DNA of 64,000 bases from Thiotrichaceae bacterium (GCA_011391085.1 JAABRD010000024.1:1-64000), one strand, 5' to 3'; counted from the stretch's first letter, positions 15,137 through 25,566 are shown. Notes: generated by a model not told the origin, from the letters alone. Made by a program: numbers and translations.

Positions 15137-16195
15137 ATGAATACTCCCCCATTCTCCACTGAATTACACAACCGTCGTCCCCTGGCCTTCTGGCTATTAA
15201 TTTGTTGTGCCTTAATCTTTGCCATGGTGGTACTAGGCGGTGTCACCCGTCTCACTGGATCAGGTCTATCCATGGTCAAATGGGAACCTCTCATCGGTAT
15301 TATCCCACCTCTCACTCATGAGGAATGGGAACACACCTTTCAACTGTATCAACAATTCCCAGAATACCAGTTGAAAAATTCCCACTTCACCTTGGAAGAA
15401 TTTAAAAGTATCTTCTGGGTGGAATATGCCCACCGTGTTCTAGGACGCCTCATTGGCCTCGTTTTTTTCCTTCCCCTCGTCTATTTCGCCCTCCGTGGCC
15501 AAATTGACAAACTCTTGACCAAAAAACTGTTGGTAGCGTTTCTGTTGGGAGGACTTCAAGGATTGATGGGATGGTATATGGTCAAAAGTGGCTTGGTTGA
15601 CCAGCCGCATGTGAGTCAATATCGACTAACTGCCCATTTAGGTTTGGCATTACTGATTTATGGCTATCTCTTCTGGATTGCCTTAGACCTGTTACGACCC
15701 ACCTCCTCCCCTCAGATGATGAAGAAATCTCTGCGAAGAGTCAGAAACTTCTCCTTTATCGTCACCTGTTTCATCTTTGTGACCGCATTGGCAGGTGGTT
15801 TCGTGGCAGGACTCAAGGCGGGTTATGCCTACAATACTTTCCCATTGATGGACGGCCGCTTTTTTCCAGAAGGATTGTTTGCCCTGTCCCCGTGGTGGCG
15901 AAATTTATTTGAGGACATCACCACCGTGCAATTTGACCATCGTCTGCTGGCGACAGTCGTTTTTGGAATGGTGGTGACATTATGGTGGGTAGGAAGAACC
16001 GAAACGTTATCGTATCGAACTCGGTGGGCCTTCCACTGGTTATTGGTGATAATGCTGATTCAAGTCACGTTGGGGATTGCAACATTATTGCTATTTGTCC
16101 CCATCTGGTTAGCCGCGTTCCATCAAGGCGGGGCGGTGGCATTGTTGACGGTTGCGTTATGGGTGAACCATGAGTTGGTGACAAATTCCCATTAA
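15137..16195 (+). CDS. ctaA: Heme A synthase (COX15/CtaA family)
   Basis: 352 aa, eight membrane helices in two pseudo-repeats. It oxidises the C8 methyl of heme O to a formyl group, making heme A. Conserved histidines are present in EYAHRVLGRLIG, TAHLGLALLIY, FDHRLLAT and AAFHQGG, and the first loop has the GGVTRLTGSGLSMVKW signature. It is divergent from the heme-copper cluster. Its presence would normally predict an aa3 or ba3 oxidase; beside a Tyr-less enzyme it suggests either that this enzyme also uses heme A or that ctaA serves an oxidase encoded elsewhere. Confidence 0.93.
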   Translation: MNTPPFSTELHNRRPLAFWLLICCALIFAMVVLGGVTRLTGSGLSMVKWEPLIGIIPPLTHEEWEHTFQLYQQFPEYQLKNSHFTLEEFKSIFWVEYAHRVLGRLIGLVFFLPLVYFALRGQIDKLLTKKLLVAFLLGGLQGLMGWYMVKSGLVDQPHVSQYRLTAHLGLALLIYGYLFWIALDLLRPTSSPQMMKKSLRRVRNFSFIVTCFIFVTALAGGFVAGLKAGYAYNTFPLMDGRFFPEGLFALSPWWRNLFEDITTVQFDHRLLATVVFGMVVTLWWVGRTETLSYRTRWAFHWLLVIMLIQVTLGIATLLLFVPIWLAAFHQGGAVALLTVALWVNHELVTNSH

Positions 16196-16320
16196 CTAGA
16201 GGCTTCAGCCGGTCCCAGCCGGGACTAGAGGCTTCAGCCGGGACCAGGACTAGAGGCTTCAGCCGGGACCGGGACTAGAGGCTTCAGCCGGTCCTGGTCC
16301 CGGCTGAAGCCTCTAGTCCC
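16196..16320. repeat. PAEAS-family repeat cluster
   Basis: Three to four direct copies of GACTAGAGGCTTCAGCCGG separated by GC-rich spacers, ending in one inverted copy (CGGCTGAAGCCTCTAGTCCC). It starts at the ctaA stop codon and could form a strong hairpin behind that gene. Confidence 0.88.
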
Positions 16321-16343
16321 GCAGAGTTTGATTAAAGAAAAAC

Positions 16344-19331
16344 TTGAACATCGAGTTATATTTGGATGATTCCATTTTACCTATTACAACCGAAAACAAC
16401 CAAAATATGATTAATTCCATAAAACACTTCGTAGCACACCCCATCACTATATTAGCAGGTCTTATTGCTACCTTCATTGGTGGTGCAACCGCAATTGATC
16501 CAGACTGGACTTTACTGTACAACGGTTCAGTCATTTTACTGTTCGTTTCAATATTCCTTGATTATTTCTGGCAAAAGGAGGTTGTCCAAGGCAAAATCAC
16601 CGCCAACAAATCCCTCCTCTGCCGCCTCTTCCCTCGCTTCTGCTTTCGCAAAGCCTATTTACGCCATGTCTCCTTTGAACACCGCGTCTTTAATATCAAA
16701 GGCTTGCGGACTCGTGGGACTTATACCATTGAATTAGAACACGTCTTTGTCGAGTTACGCATTGCGCCGATGGCTAATCCGAATCGGCCTGATTCAAGTT
16801 TGGTGGGGGTGAAGGAGTTACAAGGGAATAAACCAATTTGGCAATTTTTACGGTATACCAAACAGCGACAAGCACCGTTGCAGGTTGCTATCATTGGGGC
16901 GCCGGGCAGTGGGAAAACGACTTTGTTACAGTATCTGGCTTTGGTGTTGGCCGTGGGTAAAGCAAAACGCTTTAAGGTCAAATTTCTTAATACGACCGTG
17001 CCGTTGCTGTTGGCTTTGCGTCAGCATACGCAGGCCATTTTGGAAAAGAAGTTGTTAGCTGACATTGCCCAAACGCATTTCAGTGGGAAAGACCGTTATC
17101 CCGATTTGTCTCCTCCAGAGGGTTGGTTTGCCCAGCAATTACAAACGGGGAAGTGTTTGGTGTTGTTAGATGGACTGGATGAAGTGGCCCAAACCAGTCA
17201 ACGTCGGCAAGTGTCGGAGTGGATTGATGAACAGATGGTGAATTATCCACGGTGTCAGTTTATCATTACCTCGCGTCCTTATGGTTATCAAGAGGCGCCG
17301 TTGAATCGAGTGGATGTGTTGGAAGTGCAACCGTTTAATCAATCTCAGGTGCGTCAATTTATCGATGCGTGGTATTTGGCCAATGAGGTGATGAGTTTTG
17401 GTGGCAAACAGGATGCGGGGGTGGTGTCGCGGGCGCAACAGGATGCGAAGGATTTATGGCGACGGTTGCAACACCGGCCCGTGTTGAGTGAATTGACGGT
17501 GAATCCGTTATTGTTGACCATGATTACGATGGTGCATCGTTATCGCGGGCAGTTGCCTGGGAAACGGGTGGAGTTGTATGCGGAAATTTGTGATGTGTTG
17601 TTAAGTCATTGGCGAGAAGCGAAAGGGATACAGGAGAAGTTGACCGCGGCGCAAAAGCGAGTGGCTTTGCAACCATTGGCGGCCAAGATGATGGAATCGC
17701 AAGTGCGTGAGTTGTCGACGGCAGAGGCGTTGGCAGTGATTCGGGCGCCGTTGCAAACGGTGGGGGTGGGAGAAGCGGAGGTGGAGAGTTTTTTGGAGGA
17801 GGTACAAAAGGGCAGTGGGTTGTTATTGGAACGGGAACGGGGCGTCTGGGGATTTGCGCATTTGACTTTTCAGGAATATTTGGCCGCGGCCCATTGGGTT
17901 GGACAGTCGTTATCAGAGGACTCGTGCCCCTCTCGGGTGGCGCAAAGTTGGTGGCAGGAGACCTTGCGTTTATACGCGGCCCAAGCCGATGCCACGCCGA
18001 TTGTTCGGGCTTGTTTGCAAGCTGGGAGTGTATTGGCTTTGACATTAGCCGCCGATTGTTTGGAGGAGGCGTTGAAATTGGATGCCACTGTGCGGGAGGC
18101 GGCGGAACAGCGGTTAATTGCGGGTTTGGAAGCAGCGGATAATGAACAGCGGAAGTTAGCGGCGGAAGTGAAGTTAAAACAGCGGTTAAAGCGGTTGCAA
18201 CGGCTGGATGAACATCGGGAGATTGATTTGCATTTTATCAGTTGTGCGGAGTATCAGTTGTTTTTGGATGAGAAACGGGCTGAAGGTAAGTTTTATCAAC
18301 CTGACCATTGGTTGGAATTTCAATTTCCCAAGGGAGAGGCATTGCGGCCCATTGCGGGAGTTCGGGCAGAAGATGCTGTGGCGTTTTGTCAGTGGTTATC
18401 TGAAAGGGAAGGGGTGCGTTATCGGTTGCCTACTAGGGAGGAGGCGGAAGAGAATCAGTCTCTGGAGGAGAGGGAAGTGGCGACTGGGTGTCAAGTGGGA
18501 GAGGGGGAATATGAGTTGGGGTGGTCATCATCACAGGAAGAAGGGGTGGTTAGGTCGAACCTCGCAAAATTGTTTGCCAATTTGTATGTGAATAAGTATT
18601 TTAGTATAGATGAGGTTAACCTCATCTATACTAAAATACCACAATTTAAATATAGCATCCGCGTCCTCGACCTCGACCTCGACCGCGTCCTCGACCGCGT
18701 CCTCGACCTCGACCTCGACCGCGTCCGCGACCGCGTCCTCGACCGCGTCCTCGACCGCGTCCGCGACCGCGTCCTCGACCGCGTCCGCGACCTCGACCGC
18801 GTCCGCGTCCGCGACCGCGTCCTCGACCGCGACCGCGTCCTCGACCGCGTCCTCGACCTCGACCGCGTCCTCGACCTCGACCTCGACCGCGTCCGCGTCC
18901 GCGACCGCGTCCTCGACCGCGTCCGCGACCGCGGCCCCGCCCTCAGCGTGGTGTATTCTAGCATAGAAAAAAGAAACTTTCAAGAGGCTTACCAGCAGTT
19001 ACAAACCTTCTCTCCCTCTTCTGATTATGACAAACGAAGAGTAAACTTGTTGAAAGCCCTGTTAAAAATATTGATGGCCACGACGAACCTACAACTGCTT
19101 TCAGCATGGCGACAATATGCGGCTTACCTGGTAGAATACGCAGTGATGGGTTATGAAATGTTAGAGAAAGAAGAACGTACTTGGTGGCAACGGTTACGTG
19201 GTAAAGCCAGTTACCAACGAGAAAAACGGGAACTGTCTATGCTTTACAGTTGGCTTCAAATCGTCATAGCCCGTGAAGCAGGCAAACTCCCGGCGTGGGA
19301 AGGGATTCGGGTGGTGAGGGAGAGGGAGTGA
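16344..19331 (+). CDS. NACHT-type STAND NTPase with FGE-like segment and hexamer-encoded dipeptide array
   Basis: 995 aa. A membrane-anchored N terminus (helices about 33-52 and 61-76) is followed by a NACHT ATPase: Walker A GAPGSGKTT (185-193), Walker B LVLLDGLDEV (about 271-280), the sensor-like FIITSRPYGYQE, and FAHLTFQEYLAAAHW, typical of NACHT proteins. Residues about 620-710 (ISCAEYQLFLDE, PIAGVRAEDAVAFCQWLSE, YRLPTREEAEE) resemble a formylglycine-generating-enzyme-like domain. Residues 773-862 are 45 dipeptides of only LD, RV and RD. STAND NTPases act as sensors or scaffolds, often in defence or signalling; this one's target is unknown. The start is TTG at 16344; ATG at 16407 is an alternative. 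Confidence 0.82.
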   Translation: MNIELYLDDSILPITTENNQNMINSIKHFVAHPITILAGLIATFIGGATAIDPDWTLLYNGSVILLFVSIFLDYFWQKEVVQGKITANKSLLCRLFPRFCFRKAYLRHVSFEHRVFNIKGLRTRGTYTIELEHVFVELRIAPMANPNRPDSSLVGVKELQGNKPIWQFLRYTKQRQAPLQVAIIGAPGSGKTTLLQYLALVLAVGKAKRFKVKFLNTTVPLLLALRQHTQAILEKKLLADIAQTHFSGKDRYPDLSPPEGWFAQQLQTGKCLVLLDGLDEVAQTSQRRQVSEWIDEQMVNYPRCQFIITSRPYGYQEAPLNRVDVLEVQPFNQSQVRQFIDAWYLANEVMSFGGKQDAGVVSRAQQDAKDLWRRLQHRPVLSELTVNPLLLTMITMVHRYRGQLPGKRVELYAEICDVLLSHWREAKGIQEKLTAAQKRVALQPLAAKMMESQVRELSTAEALAVIRAPLQTVGVGEAEVESFLEEVQKGSGLLLERERGVWGFAHLTFQEYLAAAHWVGQSLSEDSCPSRVAQSWWQETLRLYAAQADATPIVRACLQAGSVLALTLAADCLEEALKLDATVREAAEQRLIAGLEAADNEQRKLAAEVKLKQRLKRLQRLDEHREIDLHFISCAEYQLFLDEKRAEGKFYQPDHWLEFQFPKGEALRPIAGVRAEDAVAFCQWLSEREGVRYRLPTREEAEENQSLEEREVATGCQVGEGEYELGWSSSQEEGVVRSNLAKLFANLYVNKYFSIDEVNLIYTKIPQFKYSIRVLDLDLDRVLDRVLDLDLDRVRDRVLDRVLDRVRDRVLDRVRDLDRVRVRDRVLDRDRVLDRVLDLDRVLDLDLDRVRVRDRVLDRVRDRGPALSVVYSSIEKRNFQEAYQQLQTFSPSSDYDKRRVNLLKALLKILMATTNLQLLSAWRQYAAYLVEYAVMGYEMLEKEERTWWQRLRGKASYQREKRELSMLYSWLQIVIAREAGKLPAWEGIRVVRERE
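18596..18639. repeat. Perfect 44-bp palindrome inside the NACHT gene
   Basis: Arms of 22 bases (18596-18617 and 18618-18639, meeting at GAGGTTAACCTC) with no loop, translated in frame as part of KYFSIDEVNLIYTKI. It immediately precedes the hexamer array and looks like an inserted mobile palindrome. Confidence 0.9.
18660..18929 (+). repeat. 45-unit hexanucleotide array CKCGWC within the NACHT gene
   Basis: 270 bases read as exactly 45 hexamers of three kinds: CTCGAC (19), CGCGTC (19) and CGCGAC (7), encoding LD, RV and RD. The fourth possible word CTCGTC never occurs. Because each unit is two codons, gain or loss of units keeps the frame. The array is open in all six frames, which creates spurious Arg/Ser-rich and Thr/Ser-rich ORFs. 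Confidence 0.92.
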
Positions 19332-19362
19332 GGGGAGAGGGAAAGGGAAGGGATTTTCAAGA

Positions 19363-19391
19363 ACTGGCAGTCCTTTAAGGACTGCCAGTCC
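19363..19391. repeat. ACTGGCAGTCC palindrome, copy 1
   Basis: ACTGGCAGTCCTT faces AAGGACTGCCAGT. A second copy is between fusA and tuf (23142-23174). Here it lies 32 bases after the NACHT stop codon. Confidence 0.85.
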
Positions 19392-19918
19392 TGACTTCGG
19401 TGCTTATCCATAAATTCTTTACCCTAGAAACTTAGTTTCTTAACCATTTTTTCGTAATGTGAATAACCATTAATCTCCTTTATTTAACTATAAAAAATAA
19501 CAGTTAATTATTTTTCTTTTCAACTATTGACAAACGAAAACTGACAGAGGATAATTTGCATCAATCAAATATTAGCCTCTCTATAAAAGAGTGAATGAAG
19601 ATTAACAAAATATTTTTTATAAGTTCTACTTGAAAAAGTCCTCTTGACAATCTATATTATATAGCCGTGCTAGAACCTCAAAAGCAATTCATATACCCTC
19701 CTCAAGGTTAACCGTCTGTGGCCATGAACATTATATGGCCATCATTCTTTTTGATGATCTCACTCTAGCTAGTTGACAACGAATTTTTTTAAAGTATACT
19801 TTCCCTCTTTACATTTAGAGAGGCGGAAGTTAAAATAGTGTATGGCCTGTCTATAGGTTTAATTGACAGTTATCATTTTCCAAAGCCTGTCAATTCTCAA
19901 TGAAGATGTGGAATAAGT
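19392..19918. other. AT-rich leader region of the str cluster
   Basis: About 530 AT-rich bases. Apart from the promoter at 19773-19800 and a GAAACTTAG half-palindrome near 19427, I see no gene. A second TTGACA at 19644-19649 lacks a good -10 partner. The ~110-base stretch from the predicted transcription start to rpsL could hold regulatory RNA structure, but I see no recognised one. Confidence 0.5.
19773..19800 (+). promoter_or_regulatory. Sigma-70 promoter of the rpsL operon
   Basis: TTGACA (19773-19778), 16-base AT-rich spacer, TATACT (19795-19800). It is the best consensus promoter I see in the window and sits 118 bases before rpsL, so it probably drives the str cluster and perhaps more downstream. 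Confidence 0.7.
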
Positions 19919-20293
19919 ATGACAACGATTAATCAGTTGGTACGTCGTCCACGCCAGGATAAAGTTACGAAAAGTAACGTCCCCGCGTTGGAAGGCTGTC
20001 CACAAAAACGGGGGGTTTGCACTCGCGTGTATACCACTACCCCGAAAAAGCCTAACTCTGCTATGCGTAAAGTGGCGCGTGTGCGCCTGACGAATAGCAT
20101 GGAGGTGACAACCTACATTGGCGGAGAAGGCCATAATTTACAAGAACACTCGGTGGTACTCATTCGTGGCGGTCGCGTTAAAGACCTTCCAGGTGTGCGG
20201 TATCACACGATTAGAGGCAGTTTAGATACTTCAGGCGTAAATGCCAGAAAACAGGGCCGTTCCAAATACGGTACGAAACGTCCGAAATCTTAG
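19919..20293 (+). CDS. rpsL: 30S ribosomal protein S12
   Basis: 124 aa, the usual length. S12 lies at the decoding centre and affects accuracy. The [10 protein letters not shown] segment, site of streptomycin-resistance changes, has the susceptible Lys, and the [10 protein letters not shown] loop carries the Asp that is methylthiolated in many bacteria. First gene of the str cluster; the upstream neighbour is a NACHT gene, not rpoBC. Confidence 0.97.
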   Translation: MTTINQLVRRPRQDKVTKSNVPALEGCPQKRGVCTRVYTTTPKKPNSAMRKVARVRLTNSMEVTTYIGGEGHNLQEHSVVLIRGGRVKDLPGVRYHTIRGSLDTSGVNARKQGRSKYGTKRPKS

Positions 20294-20316
20294 AAACTCT
20301 TAGAAACTATCGATTT

Positions 20317-20342
20317 GGAGTCCAAAACCCGTTTTGGACTCC
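20317..20342. repeat. GGAGTCCAAAAC palindrome between rpsL and rpsG
   Basis: GGAGTCCAAAAC faces GTTTTGGACTCC across two bases. The same palindrome occurs at 24501-24526, 36383-36408 and 47739-47764, with a degenerate copy near 24854-24880. Confidence 0.9.
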
Positions 20343-20358
20343 TGGAATTTTGATTAAG

Positions 20359-20829
20359 ATGCCAAGAAGAGGAATTATACCCAAACGAGTGATTCTACCT
20401 GACCCCAAATTCGGGGATGAGACGGTAGCGAAATTCATCAATGTGGTAATGAAAAGTGGTAAAAAGGCCATAGCTGAACGTATTGTCTATGGCGCCTTAG
20501 GCCGTGTGGCGGAGAAAACCAAAGGGGATCCGTTAGAAATATTTAACAAGGCGTTGGACAACTTGCGTCCTATTGTGGAGGTCAAGTCACGCCGAGTCGG
20601 TGGATCGAATTACCAAGTCCCTGTGGAAGTGCGGGCCTCGCGGCGTACCGCGTTGGCAATGCGCTGGTTGGCAGACGCGTCTCGGAAACGGGGTGAAAAG
20701 TCTATGGGCCTGCGCCTGGCTGGGGAAATAATGGAAGCGATAGAGAGTAAGGGTTCAGCCATAAAGAAGCGTGAGGATGTGCATCGTATGGCCGAAGCAA
20801 ACAAGGCTTTCTCACATTTTCGCTGGTAG
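20359..20829 (+). CDS. rpsG: 30S ribosomal protein S7
   Basis: 156 aa from the ATG before PRRGIIPKR; an in-frame TTG nine bases earlier is not the conserved start. S7 nucleates assembly of the 30S head and contacts E-site tRNA. The beta-hairpin region with [17 protein letters not shown] is intact. The gap to rpsL is filled by a palindrome. Confidence 0.97.
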   Translation: MPRRGIIPKRVILPDPKFGDETVAKFINVVMKSGKKAIAERIVYGALGRVAEKTKGDPLEIFNKALDNLRPIVEVKSRRVGGSNYQVPVEVRASRRTALAMRWLADASRKRGEKSMGLRLAGEIMEAIESKGSAIKKREDVHRMAEANKAFSHFRW

Positions 20830-20951
20830 ATTTTTGTCAGTTCAGTTGTCAAAGTTCAGTTATCTATGATTAAGGAACTCAACGATAACTGGACTGGAAA
20901 CTTATTTTTGTTGTTTTATAGAAACTGAAAACTGATAATTGAAAACTGAAT

Positions 20952-23057
20952 ATGGCACGAAAGACACCCATTGATCGCTATCGTAATATTGGGATTATGG
21001 CGCATATTGACGCGGGTAAAACCACTACCACGGAACGCGTTCTTTTTTATACTGGGGTTTCTCATAAGTTAGGGGAAGTTCACGATGGCACCACGCAGAT
21101 GGATTGGATGGTGCAAGAACGTGAACGTGGTATTACCATTACTTCTGCGGCTACGACGTGTTACTGGAAGGGGATGGCCCAACAGTATACGGAACACCGC
21201 ATCAATATTATTGATACGCCAGGTCATGTGGACTTCACCATTGAAGTGGAAAGGTCTTTGCGTGTGTTAGATGGCGCAGTAGCCGTTTTTTGTGCGGTTG
21301 GTGGTGTCGAACCTCAATCCGAAACGGTCTGGCGCCAGGCGAATAAGTATCGAGTGCCACGTTTGGCATTTATCAACAAGATGGACCGGGCTGGGGCGGA
21401 TTTCTTTCGTGTAGTAGGACAAATCAAAGATCGTCTAGGGTCTAACCCTGTGGTTTTACAATGTCCCATAGGCGCCGAAGAAAAATTTGAAGGCATTGTT
21501 GACCTGGTCAAAATGAAGGCCATCTTTTGGGATGAAGCTACGCAAGGCATGAAGTTCGAAGAACGTGACATTCCTTCTGCACTGCAAGCGACGTGCCAGG
21601 AATGGCGGTCCAAATTATTGGAATCAGCCGCCGAAGCCAATGAAGAGTTGATGGAAAAATACTTAGAAACGGGTGAATTGGAAATTTCAGAAATTCGCCG
21701 GGGCATTAGGATTCGTGCCTTAGCCAATGAAATTGTCCCCGTTTTGTGCGGTTCAGCCTTTAAAAACAAAGGGGTGCAAGCGGTATTGGATGCCGTGGTT
21801 GAGTATTTACCCTCACCGCTGGACATCCCGCCTGTGCGTGGTATACTGGATGATAAAAATCAAACGGAAGCAACTCGTGTGCCCAGTGATGACGAACCAT
21901 TTGCGGCCTTGGCCTTTAAAGTAGCCACCGATCCATTTGTGGGCAATGTAACCTACTTCCGTGTCTATTCTGGCACTCTCAAGGCGGGTGATACGGTATA
22001 CAACCCTATTAAACAAAGCCGTGAACGGTTAGGCCGCATTCTCCAAATGCACGCCAACTCGCGTGAGGAACTGAAAGAAATTTTCGCGGGCGATATTGTA
22101 GCCGCGGTGGGCCTGAAAGATGTGACCACGGGTGATACGTTGTGTGATAAGAACAAGGTGATTACTCTGGAAAAGATCGAGTTTCCAGAACCTGTTATAT
22201 CGATTGCGGTTGAACCCAAAACCAAGACCGATCTGGATAGGATGGGTATGGCCTTGGGCAAACTGGTGCATGAAGATCCCTCGTTTCGTGTCCGTTCCGA
22301 TGAAGAAACTGGGCAAACCATTATTTCTGGGATGGGTGAGTTGCATTTAGAAATTATTGTAGATAGACTGAAACGCGAATTTAATGTGGAGGCCAACATT
22401 GGGGCACCACAGGTTGCCTATCGTGAAACTATCCGTCGTAAGGTGGAACAAGAGGGCAAATATATTCGTCAAAGTGGTGGACGTGGACAGTATGGGCATG
22501 TTTGGCTTAAACTGGAACCTCTACCGTCCGCCGGTGGTTACGAATTTGTCAATGAAATTGTGGGTGGTGCGATACCCAAAGAGTACATCAATGCGGTGGA
22601 CAAAGGCATTCAAGAACAACTGCAAAATGGTGTTCTCGCCGGTTTCCCCGTAGTAGATGTCAGGGTGACTCTCTTTGATGGTTCCTACCATGAAGTCGAT
22701 TCTAGTGAAATGGCTTTCAAAATAGCCGCCGGGATTGGCTTTAAAGAAGGGGCCAGGAAAGCCGGTGCCGTCTTATTGGAGCCGATTATGGCCGTAGAAG
22801 TGGTCACTCCAGAAGAATATATGGGCGACGTGATGGGCGATTTGAACCGCAGGCGTGGTATACTACAAGGCATGGACGTGATTGCCACCGGTAAAATCAT
22901 TCGGGCGGAGGTTCCCTTGGGAGAAATGTTTGGTTATGCCACTGATGTTCGTTCTCTCTCACAAGGGCGGGCGAGTTACACGATGCAATTTGCTAAATAC
23001 CAAGATGCGCCGGCGAGTATTGCGGAGGCGGTGATTAAAAGAACACAAATAAATTAG
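20952..23057 (+). CDS. fusA: Translation elongation factor G
   Basis: 701 aa. GTPase that drives translocation. G motifs: AHIDAGKTT (G1), RGITITSA (G2), DTPGHVDF (G3), NKMDRAGAD (G4) and GSAFKNKG (G5). Domain IV contains [11 protein letters not shown], and the C-terminal domain is complete. The 122 bases before it contain only short AACTGAAAACTG-type repeats. Length and order match a canonical str-operon EF-G rather than a paralogue. Confidence 0.97.
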   Translation: MARKTPIDRYRNIGIMAHIDAGKTTTTERVLFYTGVSHKLGEVHDGTTQMDWMVQERERGITITSAATTCYWKGMAQQYTEHRINIIDTPGHVDFTIEVERSLRVLDGAVAVFCAVGGVEPQSETVWRQANKYRVPRLAFINKMDRAGADFFRVVGQIKDRLGSNPVVLQCPIGAEEKFEGIVDLVKMKAIFWDEATQGMKFEERDIPSALQATCQEWRSKLLESAAEANEELMEKYLETGELEISEIRRGIRIRALANEIVPVLCGSAFKNKGVQAVLDAVVEYLPSPLDIPPVRGILDDKNQTEATRVPSDDEPFAALAFKVATDPFVGNVTYFRVYSGTLKAGDTVYNPIKQSRERLGRILQMHANSREELKEIFAGDIVAAVGLKDVTTGDTLCDKNKVITLEKIEFPEPVISIAVEPKTKTDLDRMGMALGKLVHEDPSFRVRSDEETGQTIISGMGELHLEIIVDRLKREFNVEANIGAPQVAYRETIRRKVEQEGKYIRQSGGRGQYGHVWLKLEPLPSAGGYEFVNEIVGGAIPKEYINAVDKGIQEQLQNGVLAGFPVVDVRVTLFDGSYHEVDSSEMAFKIAAGIGFKEGARKAGAVLLEPIMAVEVVTPEEYMGDVMGDLNRRRGILQGMDVIATGKIIRAEVPLGEMFGYATDVRSLSQGRASYTMQFAKYQDAPASIAEAVIKRTQIN

Positions 23058-23141
23058 ATTGAGAAGTTCAGGAGTTCAGGAGTCCGGCGGACTGACAGTT
23101 CAAGAACTGGTAGTGATGCCATCTGAGTGACAGAGGTATTC

Positions 23142-23174
23142 AGGACTGGCAGTCCTTAAAGGACTGCCAGTCCT
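23142..23174. repeat. ACTGGCAGTCC palindrome, copy 2, between fusA and tuf
   Basis: AGGACTGGCAGTCCTT faces AAGGACTGCCAGTCCT. The flanking DNA (23058-23302) is otherwise built from short GAACTACTGAACTGCTG-type direct repeats. Confidence 0.88.
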
Positions 23175-23302
23175 TGCCCATCACCTGCATGGCGTCACTA
23201 CCCAAAAACTGTCTTGGCTACTGATGACCTTCCTGTCTTCTGAACTGCTGACTGAACTACTGAACTGCTGAACTACTAAACTAATGAACTACTGATTGAA
23301 CT

Positions 23303-24493
23303 ATGGCTAAACAAAAATTTGAACGGACGAAGCCTCACGTCAATGTGGGCACGATTGGCCACGTTGACCATGGCAAAACGACTCTGACTTCCGCCATTAC
23401 CAAAGTGATGGCGACGAAATTCGGTGGCGAATTTAAAGCTTACGACCAAATTGACAACGCCCCTGAAGAAAAGGCACGCGGTATCACCATTGCGACCGCC
23501 CACGTTGAATATCAATCCGATAAGCGGCACTATGCCCACGTTGACTGTCCTGGTCATGCTGACTATATCAAAAATATGATTACTGGCGCTGCCCAGATGG
23601 ACGGTGCTATTCTGGTCGTGTCGGCGGCGGACGGCCCGATGCCTCAAACTCGTGAACATATTCTTCTGGCCCGCCAGGTTGGTGTTCCTTACATTGTCGT
23701 CTATCTGAATAAAGCAGATATGGTGGACGATAAAGAACTCCTTGACTTGGTAGATATGGAAGTCCGCGAACTCCTCAGTAAATATAAGTTCCCTGGAGAC
23801 GATACTCCCATTGTGGTAGGTTCCGCCTTGAAGGCGTTAGAAGGTGATAAAGGTGAATTAGGGGAACCTTCTATTCATAAGCTGGTTGCCGCCATGGATG
23901 ACTATATTCCAGAACCTAAGCGGAGTATTGATAAACCCTTCTTGATGCCGATCGAGGATGTTTTCTCTATCTCTGGTCGTGGCACGGTCGTGACAGGGCG
24001 TGTGGAACGTGGCACAGTCAAGGTCGGTGAAGATGTTGAAATTGTGGGTATTAAGGAAACCATCAAGACCGTCTGTACTGGTGTAGAAATGTTCCGGAAA
24101 CTTCTGGATGCAGGCGTGGCCGGTGACAATGTCGGCGTTCTCGTGCGCGGCACCAAACGCGAGGACGTGGAACGTGGTCAAGTGTTGGCCAAACCCGGTA
24201 GCATTACGCCGCACACGCATTTCGAGTGTGAAGTGTATGTGTTGAGTAAAGAAGAAGGTGGACGTCATACGCCTTTCTTTAACGGCTATCGTCCCCAATT
24301 TTATTTTCGCACCACCGACGTGACGGGTTCTTGTGAACTTCCAGAAGGAGTGGAAATGGTGATGCCGGGTGATAATGTGAAAATGACGGTGAAACTCATT
24401 AATCCCATCGCTATGGAAGAGGGTCTGCGCTTTGCCATCCGTGAAGGTGGCCGTACTGTGGGTGCAGGTGTGGTGGCAAAGATTGTCGAATAA
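23303..24493 (+). CDS. tuf: Translation elongation factor Tu
   Basis: 396 aa. Delivers aminoacyl-tRNA to the ribosome. G motifs: [39 protein letters not shown] and GSALKALEG. Domains 2 and 3 are complete, ending VVAKIVE. It follows fusA after 245 repeat-filled bases and precedes rpsJ by 45. Only one tuf copy is seen; a second elsewhere cannot be excluded. Confidence 0.97.
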   Translation: MAKQKFERTKPHVNVGTIGHVDHGKTTLTSAITKVMATKFGGEFKAYDQIDNAPEEKARGITIATAHVEYQSDKRHYAHVDCPGHADYIKNMITGAAQMDGAILVVSAADGPMPQTREHILLARQVGVPYIVVYLNKADMVDDKELLDLVDMEVRELLSKYKFPGDDTPIVVGSALKALEGDKGELGEPSIHKLVAAMDDYIPEPKRSIDKPFLMPIEDVFSISGRGTVVTGRVERGTVKVGEDVEIVGIKETIKTVCTGVEMFRKLLDAGVAGDNVGVLVRGTKREDVERGQVLAKPGSITPHTHFECEVYVLSKEEGGRHTPFFNGYRPQFYFRTTDVTGSCELPEGVEMVMPGDNVKMTVKLINPIAMEEGLRFAIREGGRTVGAGVVAKIVE

Positions 24494-24500
24494 TTTTATT

Positions 24501-24526
24501 GGAGTCCAAAACTCGTTTTGGACTCC
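24501..24526. repeat. GGAGTCCAAAAC palindrome between tuf and rpsJ
   Basis: GGAGTCCAAAACT/CGTTTTGGACTCC hairpin in the 45-base gap. A decayed relative at 24854-24880 fills the rpsJ-rplC gap. Confidence 0.88.
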
Positions 24527-24538
24527 GGTTGTTGAATT

Positions 24539-24850
24539 ATGGCTAACCAAAGAATACGAATCCGCTTAAAGGCGTTTGACCATCGTTTGATTGATCAGTC
24601 GGCGCGGGAAATTGTAGAAACAGCGAGACGCACGGGCGCCCAGTTACGTGGCCCGATTCCGTTGCCTACGAAGAAGGAAAGATTTACCATATTAGTTTCT
24701 CCGCATGTAAATAAGGATGCGCGTGACCAGTACGAGATTCGTACTCATAAACGATTGTTAGATATTATTAACCCTACTGACAAGACCGTGGACTCGTTGA
24801 TGAAACTCGATTTGGCAGCAGGAGTGGATGTTCAGATTAAATTGAACTAA
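24539..24850 (+). CDS. rpsJ: 30S ribosomal protein S10
   Basis: 103 aa, the standard length. Head protein of the 30S subunit, which also takes part in antitermination as Nus[15 protein letters not shown] at the start and [13 protein letters not shown] in the loop are conserved. First gene of the S10 cluster. The ATG is 12 bases after a palindrome. Confidence 0.97.
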   Translation: MANQRIRIRLKAFDHRLIDQSAREIVETARRTGAQLRGPIPLPTKKERFTILVSPHVNKDARDQYEIRTHKRLLDIINPTDKTVDSLMKLDLAAGVDVQIKLN

Positions 24851-24909
24851 TCGGTCCAAGACGTGTTTTGGACTCCAGTGTTCGAAAAAATTTTAAAGAG
24901 GAGTTTTCA

Positions 24910-25566
24910 ATGACGATTGGCGTTGTTGCACGAAAATGTGGCATGTCCCAAATATTTACGCCAGAGGGCGGGGCCATCCCGGTCACGGTAGTAGAAGTCG
25001 CGCCCAATCGGGTCACTCAGATCAAAACGAAAGAACGTGATGGTTATCGGGCGGTCCAAGTGACGACGGGTCAAAGACGGGCGATACGTGTGAACAAACC
25101 CACCAGCGGCCATCTAGCTAAGGCAAAGGTGGAGGCCGGCCGGGGCTTCTGGGAATTTCTTCTGTCAGAGGAAGAAGCAGGCCAGGTTCAAGTGGGGCAA
25201 GAAATCAAGTTAGACGTCTTCCAAGTGGGACAAAAAATTGATGTGTCTGGTGTCACCAGAGGGAAGGGCTTTGCAGGTGTCATTAAACGTCACCATTTTG
25301 AGAGTCAAGATGCCACTCATGGTAACTCTCTGTCGCACCGCGCCCCCGGTTCGATTGGTCAAAACCAAAGTCCTGGTCGAGTTTTTAAAGGCAAGCGAAT
25401 GGCGGGTCATTTAGGAAATGTGCGTCGCACCATTCAAAATGTGGAAGTTGCGGCGATTGATAGTCAAAGAAATTTGCTGATGATAAAGGGTGCCGTCCCA
25501 GGGTCGCCAGGCGGTGACTTGTTAGTGCGTCCCGCTGTTAAAAGCAGGGCTTCTAAGATTGCATAA
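24910..25566 (+). CDS. rplC: 50S ribosomal protein L3
   Basis: 218 aa from the ATG before [11 protein letters not shown], which has AGAGGAG upstream; an upstream in-frame start is not conserved. The extended loop [20 protein letters not shown] reaches the peptidyl transferase centre and holds the Gln that is methylated by PrmB in E. coli. L3 is one of the first proteins in 50S assembly. Confidence 0.97.
   Translation: MTIGVVARKCGMSQIFTPEGGAIPVTVVEVAPNRVTQIKTKERDGYRAVQVTTGQRRAIRVNKPTSGHLAKAKVEAGRGFWEFLLSEEEAGQVQVGQEIKLDVFQVGQKIDVSGVTRGKGFAGVIKRHHFESQDATHGNSLSHRAPGSIGQNQSPGRVFKGKRMAGHLGNVRRTIQNVEVAAIDSQRNLLMIKGAVPGSPGGDLLVRPAVKSRASKIA

Noticed and set aside
18610-18966. Long Thr/Ser-rich plus-strand frame and Arg/Thr/Ser-rich minus-strand frames over the hexamer array
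   Set aside because: The three hexamer words contain no stops in any frame, so all six frames stay open. Only the frame continuous with the NACHT domains is supported.
24854-24880. Terminator between rpsJ and rplC
   Set aside because: It is a decayed GGAGTCCAAAAC palindrome with poor pairing and no T run, inside an operon.
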